A stretch of 14,193 nt of DNA from Chloroflexota bacterium. Its GTDB lineage: Bacteria > Chloroflexota > Anaerolineae > 4572-78. Under the pieces are notes generated by a model that did not search any database, was not told where the DNA came from, and worked only from the letters and a program-made list of their open reading frames with translations. Of the stretch, positions 7,271-13,140 are shown in pieces. Numbering within the stretch: the first letter of the stretch is position 1; the number at the start of each line of letters is the position of its first letter. Position numbers and translations under genes: made by a program. The stretch lies in assembly GCA_024278725.1 (NCBI GenBank), contig JAJRSQ010000045.1, positions 1 to 14,193 on the forward strand, read 5' to 3'.

Positions 7271-8257
7271 TTATTTAACCAACGCGAGGTCAACGGGGAT
7301 GTAATCGGGGACGGTCTCGCCGTTAAGGGCGGCGATGGCGGTTTCCACGCCCAATGCGCCGATTTGGTCGGGCTGTTGGGCGACGGTGGCGGCGAGGTCA
7401 CCCGCTTCGACGGCGGCAACCGCATCATCCACGGCGTCAAATCCAACGAAAGTGATACCGGTCACCCCGGCGGCTTTGGCGGCTTCGATGGCGCCCAAAA
7501 TCATTTCATCGTTATGCGCGAAGACCGCGGTCACGTCGGGCTGTGCCTGCAGAATGTTTTCAAAGACGCTCAGTCCTTCGGCGCGGTTGAAGTTGGCGGT
7601 TTGCTTGGCAACAATTTCGGCGCCGCTGCAATTGGCGCTCATATAATCATCGAAGCCTTGTCCGCGGTCGCGGGCGGCGGAAGTACCGGCAATGCCTTCC
7701 AGTTCGACAACTTTACCGCTGCCGCCGATGGCGTCGCACAGGAACTTGGCTGCCATCGCGCCGCCGGCAACGTTATCGGAAGCAATGTGACTGACAATGT
7801 CACCGCCGTTGGCTCCCCGGTCGATGGTGAAGACGGGGATACCGGCTTGGTTGGCTTTCTGGATGGAGGGGACGATGGCGTCGGAGTCAGTGGGGTTGAT
7901 GAGGAGAGCGTCGACGCCTTTCTGAATCAGGTCTTCAATGTTGGTGGCTTCTTTGGCAGGGTCGTCTTGGGCGTCAACCACAATGAGTTTAACCCCGGCT
8001 TCCGCAGCGGCGGCTTCCGCACCCTCTTTCAGAGTGACGAAGAAAGGATTGTTGAGGGTGGAGAGCGATAAGCCCAAAGTTATACCCTTGTCAGCGACAG
8101 CCGGTTCGGCGGGTGTTTCTTTTTGAGCGCCACTATCAACGGTGGCGGTTGGCTCGGCGGATGTGGTGGGTGTGGGTGTTTCCCCGCTACTGCAAGCGGT
8201 AAACACAAACAAAATGCTAATCAGAAATAAACTGAGAACAACTTTTAATTTTGACAT
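7271..8257 (-). CDS. rbsB: D-ribose-binding lipoprotein (RbsB family)
   Basis: Extracytoplasmic solute-binding protein that captures ribose and presents it to the permease. Residues 1-22 are a lipoprotein signal with the lipobox FTAC, lipidated Cys at 22. A Thr/Pro/Glu/Ser-rich linker (about 23-57) leads to a type I periplasmic-binding fold. Residues matching the known E. coli RbsB ribose contacts are visible in order: N70-P-F72-F73, Asn in LLINPTDSD, Asp-Arg in FTIDRG, Arg in ARDRGQG, Phe in ANFNRAEG, Asn in FAHNDEM, Asp in VGFDAVD, and Gln in VAQQP. This full set argues for ribose rather than another pentose or galactose. Total length is 328 residues. GAGGAG lies just before the ATG. Base composition is visibly richer in G+C than its neighbours, with heavy use of GCC/GGC-type codons, as expected of a highly expressed gene. 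Confidence 0.94.
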   Translation of the reverse strand: MSKLKVVLSLFLISILFVFTACSSGETPTPTTSAEPTATVDSGAQKETPAEPAVADKGITLGLSLSTLNNPFFVTLKEGAEAAAAEAGVKLIVVDAQDDPAKEATNIEDLIQKGVDALLINPTDSDAIVPSIQKANQAGIPVFTIDRGANGGDIVSHIASDNVAGGAMAAKFLCDAIGGSGKVVELEGIAGTSAARDRGQGFDDYMSANCSGAEIVAKQTANFNRAEGLSVFENILQAQPDVTAVFAHNDEMILGAIEAAKAAGVTGITFVGFDAVDDAVAAVEAGDLAATVAQQPDQIGALGVETAIAALNGETVPDYIPVDLALVK

Positions 8258-8283
8258 TTTTCTCCTCTCACTGAGAACAACTT
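8231..8283 (-). repeat. 14-bp direct repeat spanning the rbsB start
   Basis: The 14-mer ACTGAGAACAACTT occurs at 8231-8244 inside the rbsB signal-peptide codons (KVVLS) and again at 8270-8283 in the leader just upstream of the ribosome binding site. The bases beyond each copy are also similar (A/T-rich). It looks like a small local duplication of the gene's own 5' end into its untranslated region. A regulatory role is possible but nothing shows it. Confidence 0.6.
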
Positions 8284-8381
8284 AAATTGGTCTGTCTAAG
8301 GTCTAGCAGTCTTGCTGAAATCCGTATATTTACTTTTAGACCATCACCCCCTTTCACAAGATTTAATGTGTTTGGTTGATA

Positions 8382-9317
8382 TTAACGTCGAAGCAATTTA
8401 TAAAAGAGAAGCGCCAAGGCAATGACTACCCCGGTTACTACCGGTTGATAGAAGGAAGAAACATTGAGCAAATTAAGCCCGTTATTGAGTACCGCAATCA
8501 CCAGTACCCCCAATAACGTGCCCCACAAGCTCCCTTCCCCGCCGGAAAAACTGGTGCCACCCACAACAACTGCGGCAATTGCATCAAATTCGTAAGCCAA
8601 ACCGGCTGTTGGTTGAGCGGAGTTAAGACGGGCAATCAAAATCATTCCGGCTAGGGCAGCTAAAATACCGGCTACAATATAGACAAATATGATGTAAACA
8701 TTGGTGTTGATACCGGCATATCGAGCGGCAACAGGGTTGTTACCCAGCGCGAAAATATATTCGCCGAGAGTGGTATGATTGAGCACTATATAGCCCAACA
8801 GAAAAGCAATTAACGCAATGAAAATAGGCATAGGGATGGAACCAAGCGAGCCGGTTCCGATAGTGCGAAAGCCATCCGGTAAACCGGTAATCGGGCGACC
8901 TTCGGTGAAGGTTAATGCCAAACCGCGTGCAATGGTCATCATCCCCAGGGTGGTTACAAACGGCGGAACCTTAAATTGGGTGATGATAACGCCATTGACC
9001 AATCCTAGCAACGCACCCAACGTTAAGCCGGCGACGATGGCAAGCGGAACCGATACACCTTCGCTTTGTAACAAACTGGCGGTCACGACCCCGGTCAATG
9101 CCAAAATCGAACCCACCGATAAATCAATCCCGGCGGTTAAAATGACATAGGTCATTCCGATTGCGATAATGCCATTGATGGTTGATTGACGCAGGACGTT
9201 GACCATGTTGCTCACGGTTAAAAATCGGTCGGTGAGTAGACCTAATCCCAAACAAAGCATCAGAAAAACAATGACCAATCCATATTTTTGTGATAGCGTC
9301 TTGAAATCAATTTTCAT
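8382..9317 (-). CDS. rbsC: ABC sugar transporter permease 1 (RbsC family)
   Basis: Membrane permease of the ribose ABC importer, 311 residues, strongly hydrophobic. The family stretch GMTYVILTAGIDLSVGSILAL is in the first third, FKVPPFVTTLGMMTIARGLAL follows about 60 residues later, and the ATPase-contact loop EFDAIAAVVVGGTSFSGGEGS is near the C-terminus. The start at 9317 (MKIDFKTLSQKYG) has AGAGGTG a few bases upstream. A longer frame from 9362 adds 15 residues with no membrane or family character and is rejected. It follows rbsD by 57 bp and precedes rbsB by 124 bp. Together with the permease at 4719-5669 it gives this operon two RbsC paralogs for one binding protein and one ATPase. Confidence 0.92.
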   Translation of the reverse strand: MKIDFKTLSQKYGLVIVFLMLCLGLGLLTDRFLTVSNMVNVLRQSTINGIIAIGMTYVILTAGIDLSVGSILALTGVVTASLLQSEGVSVPLAIVAGLTLGALLGLVNGVIITQFKVPPFVTTLGMMTIARGLALTFTEGRPITGLPDGFRTIGTGSLGSIPMPIFIALIAFLLGYIVLNHTTLGEYIFALGNNPVAARYAGINTNVYIIFVYIVAGILAALAGMILIARLNSAQPTAGLAYEFDAIAAVVVGGTSFSGGEGSLWGTLLGVLVIAVLNNGLNLLNVSSFYQPVVTGVVIALALLFYKLLRR

Positions 9318-9374
9318 CTCGCACCTCTTGCCGGCAGATGGGTAATTTGCGCCACCAGCCAACTATCCAACCCA

Positions 9375-9770
9375 TTAAAAAATCACTCCGGAAACCAGAA
9401 TAATATTGGCGTAAGGCGTAAATTCGCCGGTACGGATGACCGCTTTAGCCTCCGCCGTCATCGCTTTGAAAATGGTGTGTGTGCAAAGCTCAATGGGAAT
9501 CTCATCCATAATTTTTTGAATATCTTGATAAAGTTCAGGGCTAACAGTGGTCATCTCTTCGGCGATAATCACTTTTTCAAGGTGCATTTCACTTAAAACC
9601 ACACGCAAGGTATCTAAAAAAGAGGGAAGCCCTTTCGTCAGCGCCAAATCAATTCGTTTGGTTGTCGCGGGGATCGGCAAGCCGGCGTCTGCTATAACCA
9701 CCGTATCGGTGTGCCCTAATCCGGCAATGACGTTAGAGATAGGTTGGTTCAAGATACCTGTTTTTTTCAC
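9375..9770 (-). CDS. rbsD: D-ribose pyranase (RbsD), GTG start
   Basis: Interconverts the pyranose and furanose forms of ribose so that ribokinase receives the furanose. The start is a GTG at 9770, giving VKKTGILNQPIS, the normal RbsD N-terminus, with AAAGGA 8 nt upstream. That makes 131 residues, as in Bacillus RbsD. Active-site residues fall at the expected positions: H20 and D28 (GLGHTDTVVIADAGLP), H98 and, near the end, Y120-A-N122 in RTGEFTPYANIILVSG. A longer ATG frame from 9899 adds 43 residues with no family resemblance and is rejected. It lies between rbsK (185 bp upstream) and rbsC1 (57 bp downstream). Confidence 0.93.
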   Translation of the reverse strand: MKKTGILNQPISNVIAGLGHTDTVVIADAGLPIPATTKRIDLALTKGLPSFLDTLRVVLSEMHLEKVIIAEEMTTVSPELYQDIQKIMDEIPIELCTHTIFKAMTAEAKAVIRTGEFTPYANIILVSGVIF

Positions 9771-9831
9771 AATGTTGGTCCTTTCCTGATGCTTGGTTAT
9801 TTGTTCAGGACTTGCGCAGTTAAAATGGAAC

Positions 9832-9906
9832 ATCACGAATTGCACCAATGCTCGAATATCACAAATGAAAAAATGGTGAATTTCGTTTAGTTGCGCCATT
9901 CGTGAT
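9832..9906. repeat. 9-bp inverted repeat in the rbsK-rbsD gap
   Basis: ATCACGAAT (9832-9840) is repeated inverted as ATTCGTGAT (9898-9906), 57 nt apart. It lies within the 185-bp gap between rbsK and rbsD, the longest gap inside the operon. It could form a long-range hairpin in the leader of rbsD or bind a dimeric protein by looping. No T-run follows, so it is not a standard terminator. No convincing extra promoter was found in this gap. Confidence 0.35.
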
Positions 9907-9955
9907 AAAAATTATTCGGTTTCATCCTTTAATTACGTAAGTCCGGTTGTTTTTC

Positions 9956-10876
9956 TCATTCATTCAATTTAGCCGTTAACGTTTCACGGTCAGGGAGCGA
10001 GGGCTGCGCCCCTAATTTTGTAGCAGCCAACGCACCGGCTGCATTGCCCCAGCGAACTGCCTCCGGTAGCGATTTTCCTTCCGCCAGCGCAACGGCAAGC
10101 CCGCCAACAAAAGCATCGCCGGCAGCGGTTGTATCAACCGGGATGATATTGAAAGGCGGCACCAACACACTCTGACTGCCGTCAACCAGCAGTGCCCCTT
10201 TAGACCCCAAGGTCAGGATGACGGTGGCAACGCCACGACCGCGGAGTTTGGCGGCTGCCGCTTCCGCCTCAGTTCGGTTGTTGACCGGCATACCCGTCAA
10301 TATTTCAGTTTCGGTTTCGTTAGGGATGAGAATATCAACCGCGTTCAGTAATTCGGGGGGCAACGTCTGTGCCGGTGCCGGATTAAGAATGACGGTGACA
10401 CCATGTGCTTGAGCCAGTTGAGCTGCTTTGCAAACGGTCTCCAACGGGACTTCCAATTGCAACAACAACACTTTAGCCCCGGCGATGGCTGTCTCCGCTG
10501 CCATAACATCGGCAGGGGAAAGGTTGTGGTTGGCGCCGGGTGTGACCACAATGCTATTTTCCCCGGCATCATCAACCACAATCAACGCGACACCGGTTGC
10601 ACTGGTGGCATCTTGTTGCACAAAGCTGTGATCAATCTTGGCAGCGGCAAGATTTTCCAGCAACGGCGTAGCAAACGCATCTTGCCCAACCTTCCCTACC
10701 ATTGCAGTGGGAGCACCCAAGCGTGCCGCAGCCACGGCTTGGTTGGCTCCTTTTCCGCCGGGGAGCATATATAATTTGCCGCCAATGATTGTTTCGCCCG
10801 GTTGAGGAATGTGCGGCGAACGAGCGACTAAATCCATATTCAAACTACCAACAACAACTACAAGCGGTTTTACCAT
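9956..10876 (-). CDS. rbsK: Ribokinase (RbsK, PfkB family)
   Basis: Phosphorylates D-ribose to ribose 5-phosphate in the cytoplasm, the committed step after import and pyranase action. The N-terminal PfkB pattern VVGSLNMDLVARSPHIPQPG (residues 8-27) and the sugar-binding GGKGANQAVAAARLG (40-54) are typical of ribokinase. The C-terminal PfkB motif DTTAAGDAFVGGLA has the catalytic Asp at about 254. The length of 306 residues matches E. coli RbsK (309). The start is the ATG at 10876, preceded by AGAGG; a TTG directly before it would add only one residue. The gene lies 5 bp after the repressor stop codon, so the two are co-transcribed. A role as tagatose-6-phosphate kinase for the neighbouring amino-sugar genes is less likely given the ribokinase-specific motifs. 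Confidence 0.95.
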   Translation of the reverse strand: MVKPLVVVVGSLNMDLVARSPHIPQPGETIIGGKLYMLPGGKGANQAVAAARLGAPTAMVGKVGQDAFATPLLENLAAAKIDHSFVQQDATSATGVALIVVDDAGENSIVVTPGANHNLSPADVMAAETAIAGAKVLLLQLEVPLETVCKAAQLAQAHGVTVILNPAPAQTLPPELLNAVDILIPNETETEILTGMPVNNRTEAEAAAAKLRGRGVATVILTLGSKGALLVDGSQSVLVPPFNIIPVDTTAAGDAFVGGLAVALAEGKSLPEAVRWGNAAGALAATKLGAQPSLPDRETLTAKLNE

Positions 10877-10881
10877 CAATA

Positions 10882-11889
10882 CTATCCTCTTTTTGTTGGT
10901 ACAGGGGCAGTTGTCTGCCGGATGAGCAGTTCAGTTTCCAGAATTTGTTGTTCAGGGGGTAAATCTTGATTTTGCATACGCCTTAAGAAACGATTGGCGG
11001 TTAAAATACCGATTTGTTCTGTGGGCTGGGCGATAGTGGTCAGCGCGGGTGCGCTAAACTTAGCCAGGGGAATATCATCAAAGCCAACCACCGATAATTC
11101 AGCCGGAACGGCGAACCCAAGTTCGGCGGCAGCTCGCATCACTCCAACCGCCATTAAATCATTGCAGGCAAAAATAGCAGTGGGGCGCGGTGACCGACTC
11201 AACAATTGGCGGGCGCCTTCGTATCCGCTTTCAAATTGAAAATTACCGGTATAAATCAGATTTTCGTCTGGCGTGATGTTTGCTTCTTTTAATGCTTGCC
11301 GATAACCGGTCAGGCGCTCCATACTGGCGGTTAAACTTTGCGGACCGGTGAGACAGGCGATGCGGCGGTGTCCCAACGAGATTAAATGCCGGGTCGCATC
11401 AAAACCGCCTTGAGTATTTGTGACGGTCACGTAATCAACTTCAACCCCCGGCACAATGCGGTCAATCAATATTACCGGGATGTTTAAACTGCGCAAAGCA
11501 GTATTCAATACATCGCCGGAAGCACCAACATCAATAAATATCAATCCGTCAACTTGGCGTTCGGTCATAACTTTAAGATACAATAATGCTCGGTCCAAAT
11601 CGCCGTCGGAATTACCCAGAATGACGTTGTAATGATGGGTGAACAGTGCTTTTTCAATACTACGGGTTACATCGGCAAAGAAAGGGTTGGAGCTGTCCGG
11701 GACAATGATACCCACGCTTTTTGTTTGCTTCAACCGCAAACTACGAGCCAACGCATTAGGGTGAAAATCAAGTTCAGCCATAGCCAATGCAATTCGTTCT
11801 TTTAGCGGTTCGCTGATGGGACGGGAGTTGTTGATGAAGTGCGACACCGATGTAATTGAAACCCCGGCTCTTTCCGCAACATCTCGCAT
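10882..11889 (-). CDS. rbsR: LacI-family repressor of the ribose operon (RbsR-like)
   Basis: Transcription factor with an N-terminal LacI helix-turn-helix (MRDVAERAGVSITSVSHFIN), a hinge helix around HPNALARSLR that enters the minor groove, and a ribose-binding-protein-like effector domain (SNPFFADVTRSIE, VILIDR, ACNDLMAVGVM, VVGFDDIPLA). Its effector is inferred to be ribose or a phosphate of it. It heads the ribose operon and sits directly behind an operator/promoter, so autoregulation is likely. The start is uncertain. ATG 11889 gives 335 residues, but the GGAGGTG site (11903-11909) is 13 nt away, which is long. The conventional start MATIRDVA would align with an ATC at 11898 that is ideally spaced from the site. 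ATG 11928 would add 13 residues and has no ribosome binding site. Confidence 0.9.
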   Translation of the reverse strand: MRDVAERAGVSITSVSHFINNSRPISEPLKERIALAMAELDFHPNALARSLRLKQTKSVGIIVPDSSNPFFADVTRSIEKALFTHHYNVILGNSDGDLDRALLYLKVMTERQVDGLIFIDVGASGDVLNTALRSLNIPVILIDRIVPGVEVDYVTVTNTQGGFDATRHLISLGHRRIACLTGPQSLTASMERLTGYRQALKEANITPDENLIYTGNFQFESGYEGARQLLSRSPRPTAIFACNDLMAVGVMRAAAELGFAVPAELSVVGFDDIPLAKFSAPALTTIAQPTEQIGILTANRFLRRMQNQDLPPEQQILETELLIRQTTAPVPTKRG

Positions 11890-11902
11890 CGTTGCGATGA
11901 TA

Positions 11903-11909
11903 CACCTCC
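11903..11909 (-). promoter_or_regulatory. Ribosome binding site of the repressor gene, oddly spaced
   Basis: GGAGGTG on the minus strand. It lies 13 nt before ATG 11889 but only 4 nt before two consecutive ATC codons (11901 and 11898, spacing 1 and 4 nt). It falls inside the coding frame if ATG 11928 is used. Its position is the main evidence about which start is real. Confidence 0.6.
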
Positions 11910-11936
11910 AAATTGTGTTGTTAGGCATAGGGTTCG

Positions 11937-11966
11937 CTCGCAAACGTTTGCGCAAACGATTGCGAG
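11937..11966. promoter_or_regulatory. Twin overlapping LacI-type operators (30-bp near-palindrome)
   Basis: The 14-bp perfect palindrome CGCAAACGTTTGCG (11939-11952) is followed at a 12-bp offset by CGCAAACGATTGCG (11951-11964), palindromic but for one pair. The two share two bases, and the whole 30 bp is itself a palindrome with a single mismatched pair. CGCAAACGTTTGCG is the classic PurR/RbsR/LacI-family operator form. The site begins directly after the -10 box, so bound repressor would cover the transcription start. Its place upstream of the repressor gene indicates autoregulation of the entire ribose operon. Confidence 0.88.
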
Positions 11967-11967
11967 T

Positions 11968-11996
11968 AGTCTATCATGAAAAACGACTGCTGTCAA
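11968..11996 (-). promoter_or_regulatory. Sigma-70-type promoter of the ribose operon
   Basis: On the minus strand, TTGACA (11996-11991) is followed after 17 bp by TAGACT (11973-11968). The -35 is perfect and the -10 matches four of six consensus bases. The predicted start point falls inside the adjacent twin operator, giving a leader of about 35-70 nt before the repressor gene, depending on its start codon. Confidence 0.8.
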
Positions 11997-12104
11997 TACC
12001 GTATTTTTCTACACCAGCAATTCTCATTTTGACTTTTTTTGATTTAAAAATGATGAGTTTCGGCTGTGAACCCGTCTCATATTGCACCCTTCGGGCATTT
12101 TCAA

Positions 12105-12125
12105 CTTCGCTACGCTCGCAATGAC
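12105..12125 (-). repeat. GTCATTGCGAGCG-type dispersed repeat fragment
   Basis: On the minus strand this reads GTCATTGCGAGCGTAGCGAAG, which resembles a short sequence dispersed in the intergenic regions of many bacterial genomes (often GTCATTGCGAGCGAAGCGAAGCAATC). Here only the first part is kept; the following bases diverge. Its function is unknown. In this window only one clear copy was seen. Confidence 0.5.
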
Positions 12126-12137
12126 AACCGGTTGTCA
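12122..12137. promoter_or_regulatory. 16-bp perfect palindrome, candidate protein-binding site
   Basis: TGACAACCGGTTGTCA is an exact palindrome in the intergenic region between the divergent ribose operon and toxin-antitoxin module. It lies about 110 bp upstream of the toxin-antitoxin start point and overlaps the end of the dispersed repeat. It is unlike the LacI-type operators nearby. No T-run follows, so it is not a terminator. The protein that would bind it is unknown. Confidence 0.4.
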
Positions 12138-12152
12138 AAAATACCACTACCC

Positions 12153-12192
12153 GGAAATTAACAGAATAGGAGAAGCGAAATGGCTAATTCTT
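12153..12192 (+). repeat. 40-bp direct repeat, left copy
   Basis: Matches 13101-13140 at 39 of 40 bases (T at 12159, C at 13107). It contains AGGAG, 7 nt of spacing, and ATGGCTAATTCTT, that is a complete ribosome binding site and the codons for Met-Ala-Asn-Ser. After the repeat the two copies diverge at once. The frame opened here (12180-12290, 36 codons) runs through the toxin-antitoxin promoter and into the antitoxin gene in another phase. It is therefore more likely a severed gene head than a working gene. Confidence 0.85.
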
Positions 12193-12207
12193 GGAGTGAA
12201 TTGGCGA

Positions 12208-12236
12208 TTGACAAACCGTGTGCGTTGCAATATAAT
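12208..12236 (+). promoter_or_regulatory. Perfect consensus sigma-70 promoter of the toxin-antitoxin module
   Basis: TTGACA (12208-12213), 17-bp spacer, TATAAT (12231-12236): both boxes match consensus exactly at optimal spacing. The predicted start at about 12243 leaves a leader of about 30 nt before the antitoxin ATG. Such a strong promoter in front of an antitoxin gene suggests tight autorepression by the antitoxin or the toxin-antitoxin complex. An A/T-rich imperfect palindrome around the -10 box might be the operator. Confidence 0.85.
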
Positions 12237-12273
12237 CTATATCAGGATAGTGCAACTTTTGGAGTGGCGCAGT

Positions 12274-12582
12274 ATGGATACACAGGTTAGCATCGGACAG
12301 GTAAAACGAGATATTTCCGAACTGATCAATCGGGTTGCGTTCGGTAAAGAGCGAATCATTTTAACGTCTCGCGGAAAACCAAAAGCGGTCATTGTCAGTA
12401 TAGAAGATTACGCCCACTTGCAACAATTGGACGCGGAGCCGAATTTAAAACAATGGCAATTTTGGTTGGCAAAGCATCAAGCCTTAAACCAAACCATCGG
12501 GCCGCCTGTGGATGTTGACGCATTGTGGCACGCTGCACGTGAAGATTTAGAGGCACGCGATGACAATCTCGTTGGTAGTTGA
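12274..12582 (+). CDS. Phd/YefM-type antitoxin
   Basis: Antitoxin of a type II module, 102 residues. The N-terminal DNA-binding Phd/YefM fold is recognisable: VSIGQVKRDISELINRVAFG, then RIILTSRGKPKAVIVSIEDY (about residues 28-47), the most characteristic stretch of this family. The C-terminal half (about 50-102), rich in Gln, Trp and acidic residues, is the likely toxin-binding tail. The start at 12274 has GGAG 9 nt upstream and lies about 30 nt after the predicted transcription start; upstream in-frame starts would overlap the promoter and are rejected. Its 3' end overlaps the toxin gene by 23 bp, giving the usual coupled translation with antitoxin first. It probably represses its own promoter. 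Confidence 0.88.
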   Translation: MDTQVSIGQVKRDISELINRVAFGKERIILTSRGKPKAVIVSIEDYAHLQQLDAEPNLKQWQFWLAKHQALNQTIGPPVDVDALWHAAREDLEARDDNLVGS

Positions 12583-12979
12583 TGCGAGCTTTGCCTATAA
12601 ACTCATCCTGCCCGGCGAGCGCCAATCGGAATACATTGCAAAAATGACCGAGTGGATGCAGAACGGCGTCGAATTGTATGCGCCGTCCCTGTGGGTATTC
12701 GAGTTGACTTCAGCTTTCAACAAAGCCGTACATTTCAAGGTTCTCACAGCGGAACAAGGAATGGAGGCATTGCAATTGGCGTTGCTACTGCAAGTGCAAT
12801 TGGTTACGCCGGACGAGCAACAAGTCCACTTGGCATACGAATGGACGCGGAAGCTCAACCGGGCTGCTGCCTACGATAGTTTTTATCTGGCATTGGCAGA
12901 AACCCTGCAAACACAATTTTGGACCGGTGACAAGCGGCTTTGCAATGCTGTGACTCAACCGTGGGTCAACTTTCTCTAA
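12560..12979 (+). CDS. PIN-domain ribonuclease toxin (VapC-like)
   Basis: Toxin of the module, 139 residues, the usual size for VapC. The PIN acidic residues are visible in order: D8 (LVVDASFAYK), E48 (WVFELTSAF), D106 (AAAYDSFYLALAE, with E114) and D124 (WTGDKRL). These bind Mg2+ or Mn2+ and cut RNA, in many relatives tRNA or rRNA; the target of this one cannot be read from sequence. The ATG at 12560 lies inside the antitoxin gene, the tight overlap normal for these pairs. All catalytic residues are intact, so it is probably active. Pairing a PIN toxin with a Phd/YefM antitoxin rather than an AbrB-like VapB is common among Cyanobacteria, Chloroflexota and others. Confidence 0.9.
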   Translation: MTISLVVDASFAYKLILPGERQSEYIAKMTEWMQNGVELYAPSLWVFELTSAFNKAVHFKVLTAEQGMEALQLALLLQVQLVTPDEQQVHLAYEWTRKLNRAAAYDSFYLALAETLQTQFWTGDKRLCNAVTQPWVNFL

Positions 12980-13021
12980 CTTCTTTTAAATCTGCCTGAG
13001 GGCACAAACACACGTATTTTG

Positions 13022-13060
13022 ACGGGTGAACCGGAATTCCGGTTCACCCGTTTCTTTTTC
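13022..13060 (+). terminator. Strong intrinsic terminator of the toxin-antitoxin operon
   Basis: Positions 13022-13051 are a 30-bp perfect palindrome (arm ACGGGTGAACCGG, AATT tip) followed by TTTCTTTTT. It begins 43 bp after the toxin stop codon. The stem is uninterrupted, and the T-run directly follows it on the plus strand. Confidence 0.93.
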
Positions 13061-13062
13061 CC

Positions 13063-13082
13063 CACGGGCAACCCCGCCCGTG
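13063..13082. other. 7-bp GC-rich hairpin after the terminator
   Basis: CACGGGC (13063-13069) and GCCCGTG (13076-13082) pair around a 6-nt loop. No T-run follows on the plus strand. On the minus strand the preceding terminator's A-run follows it as U-poor sequence, so it is not a clear terminator in either direction. It lies 18 bp before the right copy of the direct repeat. Confidence 0.5.
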
Positions 13083-13100
13083 CCGATAAATTCCACTTAC

Positions 13101-13140
13101 GGAAATCAACAGAATAGGAGAAGCGAAATGGCTAATTCTT
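13101..13140 (+). repeat. 40-bp direct repeat, right copy
   Basis: Matches 12153-12192 with one mismatch. It carries the ribosome binding site (AGGAG at 13116-13120) and start codon (13128) of the 85-residue ORF that follows. Together the copies bracket the complete toxin-antitoxin cassette, about 0.9 kb including promoter and terminator. Confidence 0.85.

Larger units (their letters stand above)
11890..12273. other. Divergent control region between ribose operon and toxin-antitoxin module
   Basis: About 380 bp with no credible gene. From left to right it holds the repressor leader with its ribosome binding site, the twin operator, the ribose promoter, an A/T-rich stretch (about 11997-12060) with nothing recognised, a dispersed-repeat fragment, a 16-bp palindrome, the left 40-bp direct repeat, and the toxin-antitoxin promoter. 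Confidence 0.75.

Noticed and set aside
7186..7446. N-terminal extension of rbsA to 7446
   Set aside because: It overlaps rbsB, is Pro/Ser-rich without similarity to ABC proteins, and a strong ribosome binding site precedes the ATG at 7185.
7142..8071. A 309-codon plus-strand frame opposite rbsB
   Set aside because: It is the antisense shadow of rbsB, has Gly/Asp-rich low-complexity sequence and no family resemblance, while rbsB has a complete set of functional residues.
9771..9899. N-terminal extension of rbsD to an ATG at 9899
   Set aside because: The RbsD family begins at the GTG at 9770 with a good ribosome binding site; active-site numbering then matches known RbsD exactly.
12153..13140. 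CRISPR or integron-like array from the two 40-bp repeats
   Set aside because: Only two copies, about 0.95 kb apart, with a coding cassette between them; no further repeats, cas genes, integrase or attC-like structure were seen.
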